Shown here one piece after another: positions 1 through 8,898 of a DNA stretch of 64,000 bases. The stretch is from assembly GCF_001641125.1 (NCBI RefSeq), contig NZ_LWLP01000001.1, positions 2,652,079-2,716,078 on the forward strand, given 5' to 3'. The stretch comes from Arthrobacter sp. OY3WO11 (GTDB lineage Bacteria > Actinomycetota > Actinomycetes > Actinomycetales > Micrococcaceae). The notes beneath the pieces were generated by a model, which had not been told where the DNA came from, searched no databases, and saw nothing but the letters and a program-made list of their open reading frames with translations. Every line of letters starts with the position of its first letter. Positions within the stretch are counted from its first letter, which is position 1. A program made the translations under genes and the position numbers.

Positions 1-732
1 CGACTCCCCTGCCGTAATGGGGAAGGTCACCGTGACCGTCTGGTCCTGGCGGTTCTTGTAGACGTCGTCGTCCATGCGCAGCTCATGGTTGGACAGCGGC
101 GTCTCGTCCTTCCAGCAGTACGGCAGGACCCGGTAGCCGTTGTAGGTCAGGCCCTTCTCGTGCAGCTGCTTGAACGCCCAGAGCACGGACTCCATGTACT
201 CCACGTTGAGGGTCTTGTAGTCGTTGTCGAAGTCCACCCACCGCGCCTGTCGGGTGACGTAGCTCTTCCACTCGTCGGCGTACTTCATCACCGAGGCACG
301 GCAGGCGTCGTTGAACTTGTCGATGCCCATGGCTTCGATCTGGGTCTTGTCCGTCATTCCCAGCTGCTTCATGGCTTCCAGCTCGGCGGGCAGGCCGTGG
401 GTGTCCCAGCCGAACCGGCGCTCTACGCGCTTCCCGCGCTGGGTCTGGTAGCGGCCCACCAGGTCCTTGGCGTAGCCGGTGAGGAGGTGCCCGTAGTGGG
501 GCAGGCCGTTGGCGAAGGGCGGGCCGTCGTAGAAGACGAACTCGTTACTTCCGGGCTCGCCGCCCGGGGCGTCCGCGCTCCGCTGGTCGATACTGGCCTG
601 GAAGGTGCCGTCCTGGTCCCAATACTTCAGGATGCGCTCTTCGATCTCCGGGAACTTCACGGAGGCGGAAACGGCGGCACCGCCGGTGGACGAAGGGCCG
701 GTGGAGGCTGAGGCCTTGGGGTAATACGACAT
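1..732 (-). CDS. ileS: Isoleucyl-tRNA synthetase, N-terminal 244 residues (runs off the window)
   Basis: Class I aminoacyl-tRNA synthetase that charges tRNA-Ile in the cytoplasm. The gene reads leftward from an ATG at 732 and is open through base 1, so the editing domain and KMSKS loop lie outside. The visible part has the N-terminal YYPKAS region, the [15 protein letters not shown] helix typical of IleS, the [16 protein letters not shown] block carrying the HIGH-type signature (HYGH, residues 79-82) and the WDTHGLPAE segment. A T-box leader lies directly upstream, which independently supports an aminoacyl-tRNA synthetase under amino-acid control. Truncation is due only to the window edge. 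Confidence 0.96.
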   Translation of the reverse strand, partial: MSYYPKASASTGPSSTGGAAVSASVKFPEIEERILKYWDQDGTFQASIDQRSADAPGGEPGSNEFVFYDGPPFANGLPHYGHLLTGYAKDLVGRYQTQRGKRVERRFGWDTHGLPAELEAMKQLGMTDKTQIEAMGIDKFNDACRASVMKYADEWKSYVTRQARWVDFDNDYKTLNVEYMESVLWAFKQLHEKGLTYNGYRVLPYCWKDETPLSNHELRMDDDVYKNRQDQTVTVTFPITAGES

Positions 733-739
733 GTCGACA

Positions 740-1016
740 TCCTGGGTTGAGCTTGGCGAACTGCCGGCTTGCGCCTTCTGTTCCGTTCAGGATGCGAGGA
801 CGGATCCTGTGGTGTCCGTCCGGACTCCACGCTCACCGCGGTACCACCTCACTTACCGGCGTTGCACGCTTCCCGGGGGAACGTGTGCCGCGACGGCCAC
901 TCATTACTGCTGTGACGGGCTTACCCGTCCGGTTCTACTGGCGCGTGCCCCCTGTCGTTAGACCGGGTCCGCGTGTTCTTCCGGAAGCTCACCGGTGATT
1001 GCCGGGTCATAGCCTT
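740..1016 (-). promoter_or_regulatory. T-box riboswitch leader of ileS, ultrashort stem I type
   Basis: Read leftward, the leader contains the T-box core AGGTGGTACCGCG (complement of about 837-849), which pairs with uncharged tRNA. Near its 5' end, CCGG-CAATCA-CCGG (complement of about 994-1004) forms a 4-bp hairpin whose loop holds AUC, an isoleucine codon (complement 997-999). A specifier in the terminal loop of a very short stem I is the known actinobacterial ileS arrangement. Downstream of the T-box core, GGACGGA/TCCGTCC forms a hairpin before the start codon. There is no U-run terminator, which fits translational rather than transcriptional control. A candidate promoter upstream reads TTGGTG, 18 bp, TAGACT on the minus strand. 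Confidence 0.85.
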
Positions 1017-1061
1017 TTTGAGTCTACTATTTCCGGGGCCGGGCCACCAATAATAGAACCT

Positions 1062-2141
1062 ATGCGAGAGTACGGGGCCGGGGTGCGCGGCGGGGAACCT
1101 CGCCGGCCTCGGTCCCGGTGGTCGGCTGCCGCCGTTTTCCTGGCCGTGCCGGGTGCTGCGCTGGTGTTCCTGCGCATGGTTCCGTGGGATGTCGGCACCC
1201 CCTGGATCCAGTTGCTGGCCCTCTTTCCCGCGGGGCTGATATCAACGACGGCGGCGCTTGCTGCCGCCGTCGTCGCCCTCTTCCGGAACGCTGGACCCCT
1301 CAGGACCGTGTCCGCTGCCCTCGTGGCGGCGCTGCTCGCCGTCCAGCTCAACTGGGTGTTGGACCGGGTACTGCCTCCTGACACTCTGGCCGGGCCGCCG
1401 TCCGGAAACGTGCAGCCGGCAAACGTCCAGTCCCCTGCCCGGTCCGCGGACCAGGCCCGGGGGCCGGTGGTGACAGTCATGGCGGTGAACGTGGGCTACA
1501 CCGGAATCGACCCCGGTGCCCTGCTTGCAGAGATCAGGAGCCGCAACGTAGATGTTTTGGCCCTGCCGGAGCTTGCGCCCGCCGGCCTGAAGGCGCTCGA
1601 TAGGGCAGGGCTGGCATCCCTGCTGCCGTTCCGCGCCACAGATGTGGCCTGGGACAAGATAGGAAGCGCCCTTTTCTCGCGGTTCCCCCTCCAGCAGGTG
1701 GATCGTGTGCCAGGTTCGGCGTTCCACCAGAGCCGCGCCGTGGCCAGCTTTCCCAGCGCCGCCGGGCCAGTGCACCTGACCGCCGTCCACGTCGATTCAC
1801 CGCGCCGGGGACATATTGCGTCGTGGCGGGCCGAGCTCCGGCTGCTCGGCGAACTGTGGCAGGTACTGCCGGACAGCCAGCCTGCCATCCTGCTGGGCGA
1901 CTTCAACGCGAGCGCGGACCACGGTGAGTTCAGGAATCTCCTGTCCACGGGGCTTTCCGACGCCGCCGAGGTGACCGGGAAGGGCCTGGCCCCCACCTGG
2001 CCCGTGAATTCGCCGGCGCCGGCTTTCGTGGCCATCGACCATGTCCTGGTCACCCCCGGGATTGAGGTACTGGACTTTGACGTCGTCACGCTCCCGGGAA
2101 CGGACCATGCCGCGGTGGTAGCGCGCCTGGTCCTGTTGTAG
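1062..2141 (+). CDS. Membrane-anchored endonuclease/exonuclease/phosphatase (EEP) family protein
   Basis: A 359-residue protein. Residues about 20-115 hold three hydrophobic segments. A proline-rich linker follows, then an EEP fold (DNase I/AP-endonuclease/sphingomyelinase superfamily) from about residue 140. The EEP motifs are visible: VMAVNVGYTG (N-terminal Asn), LPELAP (metal-binding Glu), AVHVDSP, LLGDFNASADHGEF (catalytic Asp/Asn) and the terminal GTDHAAV (His). The catalytic domain probably faces outside the membrane. The substrate (DNA, phosphoester or lipid) cannot be told. The ATG at 1062 was chosen because the upstream extension to 999 is not EEP-like. No Shine-Dalgarno is seen, and an AT-rich AATAAT lies about 8 nt upstream, so it may be leaderless. 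It is divergent from ileS. Confidence 0.85.
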   Translation: MREYGAGVRGGEPRRPRSRWSAAAVFLAVPGAALVFLRMVPWDVGTPWIQLLALFPAGLISTTAALAAAVVALFRNAGPLRTVSAALVAALLAVQLNWVLDRVLPPDTLAGPPSGNVQPANVQSPARSADQARGPVVTVMAVNVGYTGIDPGALLAEIRSRNVDVLALPELAPAGLKALDRAGLASLLPFRATDVAWDKIGSALFSRFPLQQVDRVPGSAFHQSRAVASFPSAAGPVHLTAVHVDSPRRGHIASWRAELRLLGELWQVLPDSQPAILLGDFNASADHGEFRNLLSTGLSDAAEVTGKGLAPTWPVNSPAPAFVAIDHVLVTPGIEVLDFDVVTLPGTDHAAVVARLVLL

Positions 2142-2144
2142 GTG

Positions 2145-2903
2145 CTAGCCCTTGCGGATGAGCTTGTAGTTTGAGGCCTGCGCCACCGGCCGGACAACGA
2201 TCTGGTCCAGGTTGACGTGGTGCGGAGCAGTGACCGCATAGCGGACCACGTCGGCGACGTCACTGGCCGTGAGCGGCTTCTCCACCCCCTGGTAGACCTT
2301 GTCCGCTGCCTGCCGGTCACCAAGCCGGTTCAGGGCGAACTCCTCGGTCTGGACCAGCCCGGGGGCCACCTCGATCACGCGGACGTTGTGCTCGGCTTCC
2401 TCCAGCCGCAGTGCCTCCGTCAGCGCACGCTGGGCGAACTTCGCCGCGTTGTAGCCGCCACCGCCCTCGTATGCCGCCAGCCCGGCGGTGGAGGTCAGGT
2501 TCAAAATTGTCCCTTCGCCGTTGGCCCGCAGCATCGGCAGGAACGCCTTGATGAGTTTCATGGTGCCCAGCACGTTCACCCGGTACATCCACTCCCAGTC
2601 CCCCGTGCTGGCGGAGCCGATGGTATCCGCGCCTCTGGCGCCGCCGGCGATGTTGACCAGCGTGTCGATTCCCCCCGCTTCGGTTACCTGCGACACAAGC
2701 CGGGACACGTCGTCGTCCTCGGAAATGTCGGCGGGGAGCGCGACGGCGCCGGTCTCCTTCTCCAGTTCGGCCAGGCGGTCTGCGCGGCGGGCCACGGCAA
2801 ACACCTTCCAGCCGTCCGCCGCCAGGGCGCGGACCGTGGCCTCACCGATTCCGCTGCTCGCGCCGGTCACCAAAGCTGCCTTCTTCTGCGAAACGTCAAT
2901 CAT
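2145..2903 (-). CDS. Short-chain dehydrogenase/reductase (SDR) family oxidoreductase
   Basis: A 252-residue classical SDR. It has the glycine-rich cofactor motif TGASSGIG near the N-terminus, RRADRL after beta-2 (an arginine that favours NADP(H)), the NIAGG motif, catalytic Ser in LTSTAG, YNAAK (Tyr and Lys) and the PGLVQTE loop. Best matches by eye are YdfG-like serine/3-hydroxy acid dehydrogenases, but the substrate is not determined. It converges with the EEP gene (stop codons 3 nt apart) and is divergent from valS. The frame stays open far upstream across valS, but that is an antisense artefact; the ATG at 2903 begins the conserved domain. Confidence 0.9.
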   Translation of the reverse strand: MIDVSQKKAALVTGASSGIGEATVRALAADGWKVFAVARRADRLAELEKETGAVALPADISEDDDVSRLVSQVTEAGGIDTLVNIAGGARGADTIGSASTGDWEWMYRVNVLGTMKLIKAFLPMLRANGEGTILNLTSTAGLAAYEGGGGYNAAKFAQRALTEALRLEEAEHNVRVIEVAPGLVQTEEFALNRLGDRQAADKVYQGVEKPLTASDVADVVRYAVTAPHHVNLDQIVVRPVAQASNYKLIRKG

Positions 2904-3017
2904 GGCACCACCATAGCGGGAAGGCGGGAGGGACGACGCCGCCCTGCCGCCCATGGGAAGTGGGCGCCGGCACCGCGGCGGGCGGGCGGACAGGCCCGGA
3001 CATGAAACAATTGCCAC

Positions 3018-5639
3018 ATGGCTGAAGACACGCAGGGTACAGACACGCCCACCACCGCCCCCATCAACGTTCCGGACAAGCCGGCCCTCGAAGGCCTCGA
3101 AGCTGCCCTCACGCAGCGGTGGCTGGCCGAGGGGACCTACAAGTTCGACCGGGAGACCACCCGGGACCAGGTCTACTCGATCGACACTCCCCCTCCCACC
3201 GCGTCCGGATCGCTCCACGTGGGGCACATGTTCTCCTACACGCAGACCGACGTGCTGGCACGCTACCAGCGGATGACCGGCAAGAACGTCTTCTATCCGA
3301 TGGGCTGGGACGACAACGGCCTGCCCACCGAACGCCGGGTGCAGAACTTCTACGGCGTCCGCTGCGACCCCTCCATCCCGTACAACCCTGACTACCGGCC
3401 GCCGGCGCAGCCCGCGAAGAACCAGCGGGACTTCGACGTCGTCTCCCGCCGGAACTTCATCGAACTGTGTGAAGAGCTGGCCGTTGAGGACGAGAAGGTC
3501 TTCGAGAACCTTTTCCAGACCCTTGGCCTGTCCGTTGACTGGGAGCTCACCTACCGCACCATCGACGACAACTCGCGGGCAGTCTCGCAGCGCGCCTTCC
3601 TGGCCAACCTGGCCGCGGGCGACGCCTACATGGCGGAAGCACCCACGCTCTGGGACGTCACGTTCCGGACCGCCGTGGCGCAGGCAGAACTCGAGGACCG
3701 CGAGATGCCCGGCGCCTACTACCGCTACCCGTTCTTCACCGAGGACGGGGAGAAGATCTACATCGAGACCACCCGTCCGGAACTGCTGGCGGCCTGCGCC
3801 GCGCTGGTGGCGAATCCCGACGACGAACGGTACCAGCCGCTGTTCGGCAAGAAGGTCACGTCCCCCCTGTTCGGCGTGGAGGTTGAGGTCAAGGCCCATC
3901 CGCTCGCGAAGGCGGACAAGGGCTCCGGCATCGCCATGGTGTGCACGTTCGGCGACCTGACCGACGTCACCTGGTGGCGCGAACTGCAGCTGCCCACCCG
4001 GGCCATTGTGGGCCGCGACGGACGGATCGTCAGCGAAGCTCCCGAATGGATCACCACCGACATCGGCCGCGAAGCCTTCGCCGCTATTGCAGGCAAGACC
4101 GTCTTCAGCGCAAAGGAAGAGGTGGTGAAGCTCCTTACCGCCGCCGAACTGCTCGACGGCGAGCCCAAGAAGATCATGCACCCCGTGAACTTCTACGAAA
4201 AGGGCGACAAGCCCCTTGAAGTAGTTACCTCCCGCCAGTGGTACATCCGAAACGGCGGCCGGGACGAGGAGCGCCGCGAACGGCTGATCGCACGCGGGCA
4301 TGAGATCGACTTCCACCCCGCTTTCATGCGCTCGCGTTACGAGAACTGGATTGCCGGCCTCAACGGCGATTGGCTGGTGTCCCGCCAGCGCTTCTTCGGC
4401 GTGCCCATCCCGGTCTGGTACCCGCTGGATGCCGACGGCAACCCGGACTACGACTCCCCTATCGTCCCGTCCGACGCACAGCTGCCCGTGGATCCGGCAG
4501 CGGACGCCGCTCCCGGGTTCGACGAATCCCAGCGCGACGTTCCCGGCGGCTTCACCGGCGACGCGGACATCCTGGACACGTGGGCCACGTCCTCCCTGAC
4601 GCCCAAGATCGTGGGCGGCTGGAAGCGCGATGAGGACCTCTTTGGCAAGGTCTTCCCCTTTGACGTACGCCCCCAGGGTCACGACATCATCCGGACCTGG
4701 CTCTTTTCCTCCGTGGTCCGCGCGGACGCCCTGGAGAACAGTGCGCCGTGGAAGCACGCGGCCATCTCCGGCTGGATCCTGGACCCCGACCGCAAGAAGA
4801 TGTCCAAGTCCAAGGGCAACGTGGTGGTACCCACCGACGTGCTGGAGGAGTACGGTTCGGATGCTGTCCGCTACTGGGCGGCCTCCGCGAAGCTCGGAGC
4901 CGATACGGCCTACGAGATTGCGCAGATGAAGATCGGCCGGCGCCTGGCCATCAAACTGCTGAACGCGTCCAAGTTCGTGCTGAACCTGGGCGCCACGGAA
5001 GACTCCGTGCTGTCCGCCGACCTTTCCGTCCTGACCAATCCGCTGGACCGGGCGGTCCTGGCGCAGCTGTCGGAGGTGGTGGCCCAGGCCACCAGGGCCT
5101 TTGACAACTACGACTACGCACGGGCGCTGCAGATCACGGAAAGCTTCTTCTGGCAGTTCACGGATGACTATGTGGAGCTGATCAAGGACCGGGCCTACGG
5201 CGCCGCTGGTGAGGCCGAGCAGGCTTCGGTGCTGGCAGCACTGGCCACCACCCTGGATGCCCTGCTGCGGCTCTTTGCGCCCTTCCTGCCCTTCGCCACC
5301 GAAGAGGTGTGGAGCTGGTGGCGCAAGGGCTCCGTCCACCGTGCCCAGTGGCCCGCACCGCTGGATATCCCGGGCGGCGACACCACCATGCTCGCAACGG
5401 TTGGGGTGGCCCTCAGCGGCGTCCGCAAAGCCAAGTCCGAAGCGAAGGTCAAGCAGCGCACCGAGGTCCTTACCGCGACCATCACGGCGCCGGAAGCATT
5501 GACCGCGCAGCTGCAGGCAGGCCTGGCTGACCTGAAGGCAGCCTCCAACGCGCGCGAGATCATCCTGGTGGCCGGCGAGGGCGAGCTGAGCGTCAGCGAC
5601 GTGGCACTTGCTGCCACGGAAGAGCCGGCGAAAGCGTAG
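3018..5639 (+). CDS. valS: Valyl-tRNA synthetase
   Basis: An 873-residue class I synthetase that charges tRNA-Val and edits mischarged Thr. The HIGH motif is HVGHM (residues 67-71), the MGWDDNGLPTERR block follows, the editing domain lies in the middle, and KKMSKSKGN lies near residues 592-600. The C-terminal end reads SGVRKAKSEAKVKQR and then about 50 residues. It lacks the long coiled-coil arm that ends E. coli or Bacillus ValS, so it resembles the archaeal-like ValS subfamily also found in some actinobacteria (inference from sequence style). There is no T-box upstream. A hairpin terminator follows. Confidence 0.96.
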   Translation: MAEDTQGTDTPTTAPINVPDKPALEGLEAALTQRWLAEGTYKFDRETTRDQVYSIDTPPPTASGSLHVGHMFSYTQTDVLARYQRMTGKNVFYPMGWDDNGLPTERRVQNFYGVRCDPSIPYNPDYRPPAQPAKNQRDFDVVSRRNFIELCEELAVEDEKVFENLFQTLGLSVDWELTYRTIDDNSRAVSQRAFLANLAAGDAYMAEAPTLWDVTFRTAVAQAELEDREMPGAYYRYPFFTEDGEKIYIETTRPELLAACAALVANPDDERYQPLFGKKVTSPLFGVEVEVKAHPLAKADKGSGIAMVCTFGDLTDVTWWRELQLPTRAIVGRDGRIVSEAPEWITTDIGREAFAAIAGKTVFSAKEEVVKLLTAAELLDGEPKKIMHPVNFYEKGDKPLEVVTSRQWYIRNGGRDEERRERLIARGHEIDFHPAFMRSRYENWIAGLNGDWLVSRQRFFGVPIPVWYPLDADGNPDYDSPIVPSDAQLPVDPAADAAPGFDESQRDVPGGFTGDADILDTWATSSLTPKIVGGWKRDEDLFGKVFPFDVRPQGHDIIRTWLFSSVVRADALENSAPWKHAAISGWILDPDRKKMSKSKGNVVVPTDVLEEYGSDAVRYWAASAKLGADTAYEIAQMKIGRRLAIKLLNASKFVLNLGATEDSVLSADLSVLTNPLDRAVLAQLSEVVAQATRAFDNYDYARALQITESFFWQFTDDYVELIKDRAYGAAGEAEQASVLAALATTLDALLRLFAPFLPFATEEVWSWWRKGSVHRAQWPAPLDIPGGDTTMLATVGVALSGVRKAKSEAKVKQRTEVLTATITAPEALTAQLQAGLADLKAASNAREIILVAGEGELSVSDVALAATEEPAKA

Positions 5640-5685
5640 CCGCAGTCCTGCCCTGTTCCGGCCGGCCCTGTTTCAGGGCAAAGGG

Positions 5686-5721
5686 GAAGCCCCATCAGCG
5701 TTTTGCCGTTGGTGGGGCTTC
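5686..5721 (+). terminator. Terminator after valS
   Basis: GAAGCCCCA (5686-5694) pairs perfectly with TGGGGCTTC (5713-5721) across an 18-nt loop. It lies 47 nt past the valS stop. The 200 nt after it (5722-5923) hold no convincing gene, only a small inverted repeat CTACCA-N6-TGGTAG at 5785-5802. Confidence 0.75.
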
Positions 5722-5923
5722 GACTTTTCGGCCATCCGGTGACGTCTTGATGGTCTGGCAGGATCCGCTGATCTTCAGGTCTTCCTACCACGTCACTGGT
5801 AGCTTGCATCTGACTTTGCCGATGGCTGCGTCGGATGACATATCACTGAATCTTTGGTTCCTGCGTCCCTCTTCTTTCGAAGTGGGTAAGCTCCATTGTT
5901 GTCCTGCCCACCGGCAAGCGCAA

Positions 5924-5965
5924 GAGCCCCGGTGGAACTACAACCAAGTAGTTCTACCGGGGCTC
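5924..5965 (-). terminator. Long hairpin terminator downstream of the DsbA-like gene
   Basis: An 18-bp stem with one mismatch: GAGCCCCGGTGGAACTAC at 5924-5941 against its complement at 5948-5965, with a 6-nt loop. It sits between convergent valS and the minus-strand gene ending at 6001, and probably ends that gene. Together with 5686-5721 it insulates the two convergent units. Confidence 0.75.
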
Positions 5966-6000
5966 CTGGTGCCAGGCCGGTGATGCCGGCGGGCTCAGTC

Positions 6001-6615
6001 CTAGGTGAACTCCGGCCGCTCGGTGCGGCTGCGCTTGAGCTCAAAGAAGTGCGGGTACGCAGCAATCGCTGTGGTGGCGTCCCACAGCCTGCCGGCCTCC
6101 TCGCCGCGGGGAATCCTGGTGAGTACGGGACCGAAGAACGCGGTTCCGTTGAAGGCCACCACGGGAGTTCCGACGTCCTGGCCCACCAGCGAGATGCCCT
6201 CCTGGTGGCTTGCCCTGAGTTGGTTGTCGAAGGCGTCGGTGGAGGCTGCCGCGGCAAGGGTGGCCGGAAGCCCGCAGTCCGCAAGCGCCTTGGTGATGAC
6301 CACGTCACGGTCCTGCTCGCCGGCTTCGTGGATCAATGAGCCCATGGCATCGTAGAGCGCCTTGACTGTTGCATCGCCATGCTGCTGCTGCGCTGCAATG
6401 ATCACACGGACAAGGCCCCAGGCGTTGTCCATGGACTCGCGGTAGCCGGGTTCAAGGTCGCGGCCCTCGTTGAGGACCGCCAGGCTCATGACGTGCCACG
6501 CCGTTTCGATGTCGCGGACGCCTTCCACTTCGCCGATCCAGCGGGAAGTGATCCAGGCGAAGGGGCACAGCGGATCGAACCAGAAATCGGCCTTGTTCTT
6601 CACGGGCTCAGTCAT
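6001..6615 (-). CDS. DsbA-family thioredoxin-fold oxidoreductase (Rv2466c-like)
   Basis: A 204-residue cytoplasmic DsbA/FrnE-type protein with no signal peptide. The active-site region WFDPLCPFAWITSRW aligns with the Mycobacterium Rv2466c family of mycothiol-dependent reductases, and GTPVVAFNG supplies the cis-Pro loop. The usual second cysteine of CxxC is Ala here (C-P-F-A), so this looks like a monothiol enzyme that would need mycothiol or another thiol partner. The only other obvious Cys is in ADCGLP. The ATG at 6615 starts the domain; longer upstream reading is not conserved in style. It stands alone, between valS and clpX. Confidence 0.85.
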   Translation of the reverse strand: MTEPVKNKADFWFDPLCPFAWITSRWIGEVEGVRDIETAWHVMSLAVLNEGRDLEPGYRESMDNAWGLVRVIIAAQQQHGDATVKALYDAMGSLIHEAGEQDRDVVITKALADCGLPATLAAAASTDAFDNQLRASHQEGISLVGQDVGTPVVAFNGTAFFGPVLTRIPRGEEAGRLWDATTAIAAYPHFFELKRSRTERPEFT

Positions 6616-6745
6616 GGGGCATTCCTTCGCTGGTCTCCGTGGCGCGGTAAATGCCACGTCGTGTTCGGGGTTAGTGCGGGTGACGGCGCTGTGCCGGGAC
6701 AAGCCGGCTTGGACCAACCATGCCGGGACAGACCGTACAGACGAA

Positions 6746-8026
6746 TCAGGCGGACTTACGGCGTTTGGTGACGTGCGGAACGATGGTTGGTTCGGCACCT
6801 TTCAGGACAACGTCCTCCGTGATGATAACGCTGGCAACGTCTTCGCGGCTGGGGAGATCGAACATCACGGGCAGGAGTACTTCCTCCATGATGGCGCGCA
6901 GCCCCCGGGCACCCGTCCCCCGCTCCAGCGCCTGCTCGGCGATGGCGTCCAGCGCGGTGTCGTCAAACACCAGTTCAACGCCGTCTATCTGGAACATCTT
7001 CTGGTACTGCTTCACCAGGGCGTTCTTGGGCGTGGACAGGATCTGGATCAGGGCATCTCGGTCCAGGTTGGACACGGTGGTGATCACGGGCAGCCGCCCG
7101 ATGAATTCGGGAATGAGGCCGAACTTCAGCAGGTCCTCCGGCATCACCTCACCATAGGAGTCCACCTTCTTGCTGGCCTCGTTGAGGGGGGCTCCGAAGC
7201 CGATGCCCTTCCGTCCGGACCTGGATCCAATGATCTCCTCGAGGCCCGCGAAGGCGCCTGCAACGATGAACAGCACGTTGGTGGTGTCGATCTGGATAAA
7301 TTCCTGGTGCGGGTGCTTCCTGCCGCCCTGGGGAGGAACGGAGGCAACAGTCCCCTCAAGGATCTTCAGCAGCGCCTGCTGGACGCCCTCGCCCGAGACG
7401 TCCCGGGTAATGGAGGGGTTTTCGCTCTTGCGAGAAATCTTGTCGATCTCATCGATGTAGATAATGCCCTGCTCGGCCTTCTTGACGTCGTAGTCAGCGG
7501 CCTGGATGAGCTTGAGGAGGATGTTCTCCACGTCCTCGCCCACGTAGCCGGCCTCGGTCAGCGCCGTGGCATCGGCGACGGCGAACGGGACGTTCAGCCG
7601 CCGTGCGAGGGTCTGGGCCAGGTAGGTCTTGCCGCATCCCGTGGGCCCGATCAGGAGGATGTTGGACTTGGCGATTTCGACGTCGTCATGATGCCCGCCA
7701 TCAGCAAGGCTTCCGGACTTGGGTGCATGCCCTGCCTGGATGCGCTTGTAGTGGTTGTACACGGCGACGGCGAGGGAGCGCTTTGCGGGTTCCTGGCCGA
7801 TGACGTATTCCTGCAGGAAATCAAAGATCTCGCGGGGCTTGGGGAGTTCGAAGCTCCCCAGATCGGCAACTTCCGCGAGTTCCTCTTCGATGATCTCGTT
7901 GCAGAGCTCAATGCATTCATCGCAGATGTAGACACCGGGCCCGGCAATGAGCTTGCGCACCTGCTTCTGGCTCTTTCCGCAGAAAGAGCACTTCAGCAGA
8001 TCCGTGCTCTCGCCAATCCGAGCCAT
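6746..8026 (-). CDS. clpX: ATP-dependent Clp protease ATP-binding subunit ClpX
   Basis: A 426-residue AAA+ unfoldase that feeds substrates to ClpP. It has an N-terminal C4 zinc finger (CSFC near residues 13-16 and CDEC about 20 residues later), Walker A GPTGCGKT, pore loop GYVGED, Walker [10 protein letters not shown] and the RGLRAIMEE sensor-2 region. The ATG at 8026 follows a good AAGGGG ribosome site; an in-frame ATG at 8095 lies before that site and was rejected. It lies 175 nt downstream of clpP2 but behind a strong terminator, so it is probably transcribed separately from clpP1P2. Confidence 0.97.
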   Translation of the reverse strand: MARIGESTDLLKCSFCGKSQKQVRKLIAGPGVYICDECIELCNEIIEEELAEVADLGSFELPKPREIFDFLQEYVIGQEPAKRSLAVAVYNHYKRIQAGHAPKSGSLADGGHHDDVEIAKSNILLIGPTGCGKTYLAQTLARRLNVPFAVADATALTEAGYVGEDVENILLKLIQAADYDVKKAEQGIIYIDEIDKISRKSENPSITRDVSGEGVQQALLKILEGTVASVPPQGGRKHPHQEFIQIDTTNVLFIVAGAFAGLEEIIGSRSGRKGIGFGAPLNEASKKVDSYGEVMPEDLLKFGLIPEFIGRLPVITTVSNLDRDALIQILSTPKNALVKQYQKMFQIDGVELVFDDTALDAIAEQALERGTGARGLRAIMEEVLLPVMFDLPSREDVASVIITEDVVLKGAEPTIVPHVTKRRKSA

Positions 8027-8154
8027 ATGTGAACCCCTTAGTATCTTGCTGCCAGGCAGCCTTGCACCGTTGCTGGAATCTTCACCAGCCTGCATGGACC
8101 GGTTGTGACAACATCCACTCTAGGTCACATTCGCTTCCCAAGGTGGAAGGAAAA

Positions 8155-8188
8155 GGCCGGTGGGGCCAATTGATTGGCCCCACCGGCC
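8155..8188 (-). terminator. Terminator between clpP2 and clpX
   Basis: GGCCGGTGGGGCCAAT (8155-8170) pairs with ATTGGCCCCACCGGCC (8173-8188). On the minus strand the stem is followed by TTTTCC, a typical intrinsic terminator for the clpP1P2 transcript. Confidence 0.85.
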
Positions 8189-8201
8189 CTTTACTTTACC
8201 G

Positions 8202-8861
8202 CTACCTGGTGATTGCCTGCGGTTTGATCTTGCGTGAATCGAGGACCTGGTCGATCAGGCCGTAGGACTGCGCTTCCGCAGCCGTGAGGATCTTGTCGCG
8301 CTCGATGTCGTTGTTGACCTGCTCCGACGTCCGTCCAGAGTGGTGGGCGAGGGTGTCCTCGAGCCAGGAGCGCATGCGCATGACCTCGGCGGCCTGGATT
8401 TCGAGGTCCGAGGCCTGGCCGCCCTGGCCGCCGGACAGGGCAGGCTGGTGGATCAGGACCCGGGCGTTGGGCAGGGCAAGGCGCTTGCCGGGAGTACCCG
8501 CCGCCAGCAGGACCGCTGCGGCGCTTGCAGCCTGGCCCAGGCACACCGTCTGGATCTCCGGACGGATGTACTGCATGGTGTCGTAGATCGCCGTCATGGC
8601 CGTGAAGGAACCGCCCGGCGAGTTGATGTACAGGGTGATGTCGCGGTCCGGGTCGGTGGACTCGAGGACCAGCAGCTGGGCCATAACGTCATCAGCGGAG
8701 GCGTCGTCCACCTGGACACCGAGGAAGATGATGCGGTCCTCGAAGAGCTTGGTGTAGGGATCCTGGCGCTTGAAGCCGTATGGCGTGCGCTCTTCGAACT
8801 GGGGCAGGACGTAGCGGCTGGTCGGAAGATTGCCGGCAGTCGATCCGAAGTTGTAGGTCAT
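8202..8861 (-). CDS. clpP2: ATP-dependent Clp protease proteolytic subunit ClpP2
   Basis: A 219-residue serine protease subunit, the second of the actinobacterial pair. The catalytic Ser is in GQAASAAAV (Ser113), the His in RVLIHQP (His138) and the Asp in [15 protein letters not shown] is the substrate-binding loop. It has a longer N-terminus than ClpP1. It follows clpP1 by 37 nt and is cotranscribed with it. In mycobacteria ClpP1 and ClpP2 form mixed heptamer pairs, which is expected here too. The ATG at 8861 was chosen because the upstream extension overlaps clpP1. Confidence 0.96.
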   Translation of the reverse strand: MTYNFGSTAGNLPTSRYVLPQFEERTPYGFKRQDPYTKLFEDRIIFLGVQVDDASADDVMAQLLVLESTDPDRDITLYINSPGGSFTAMTAIYDTMQYIRPEIQTVCLGQAASAAAVLLAAGTPGKRLALPNARVLIHQPALSGGQGGQASDLEIQAAEVMRMRSWLEDTLAHHSGRTSEQVNNDIERDKILTAAEAQSYGLIDQVLDSRKIKPQAITR

Positions 8862-8898
8862 TTTTGGTGCTCCTGATCTAAGTGTTCTAAGTGCCGGG

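Noticed and set aside
2904..5339. Very long minus-strand open frame across valS
   Set aside because: It is the SDR frame continuing upstream antisense to valS. High-GC codon bias keeps the opposite strand open; the translation has no family features and the SDR starts at 2903.
5785..5802. CTACCA-N6-TGGTAG inverted repeat after valS
   Set aside because: Short, between two terminators and not linked to a promoter or repeat family here; noted only under the valS terminator.
6470..8032. 520-codon plus-strand open frame over clpX
   Set aside because: Antisense shadow of clpX.
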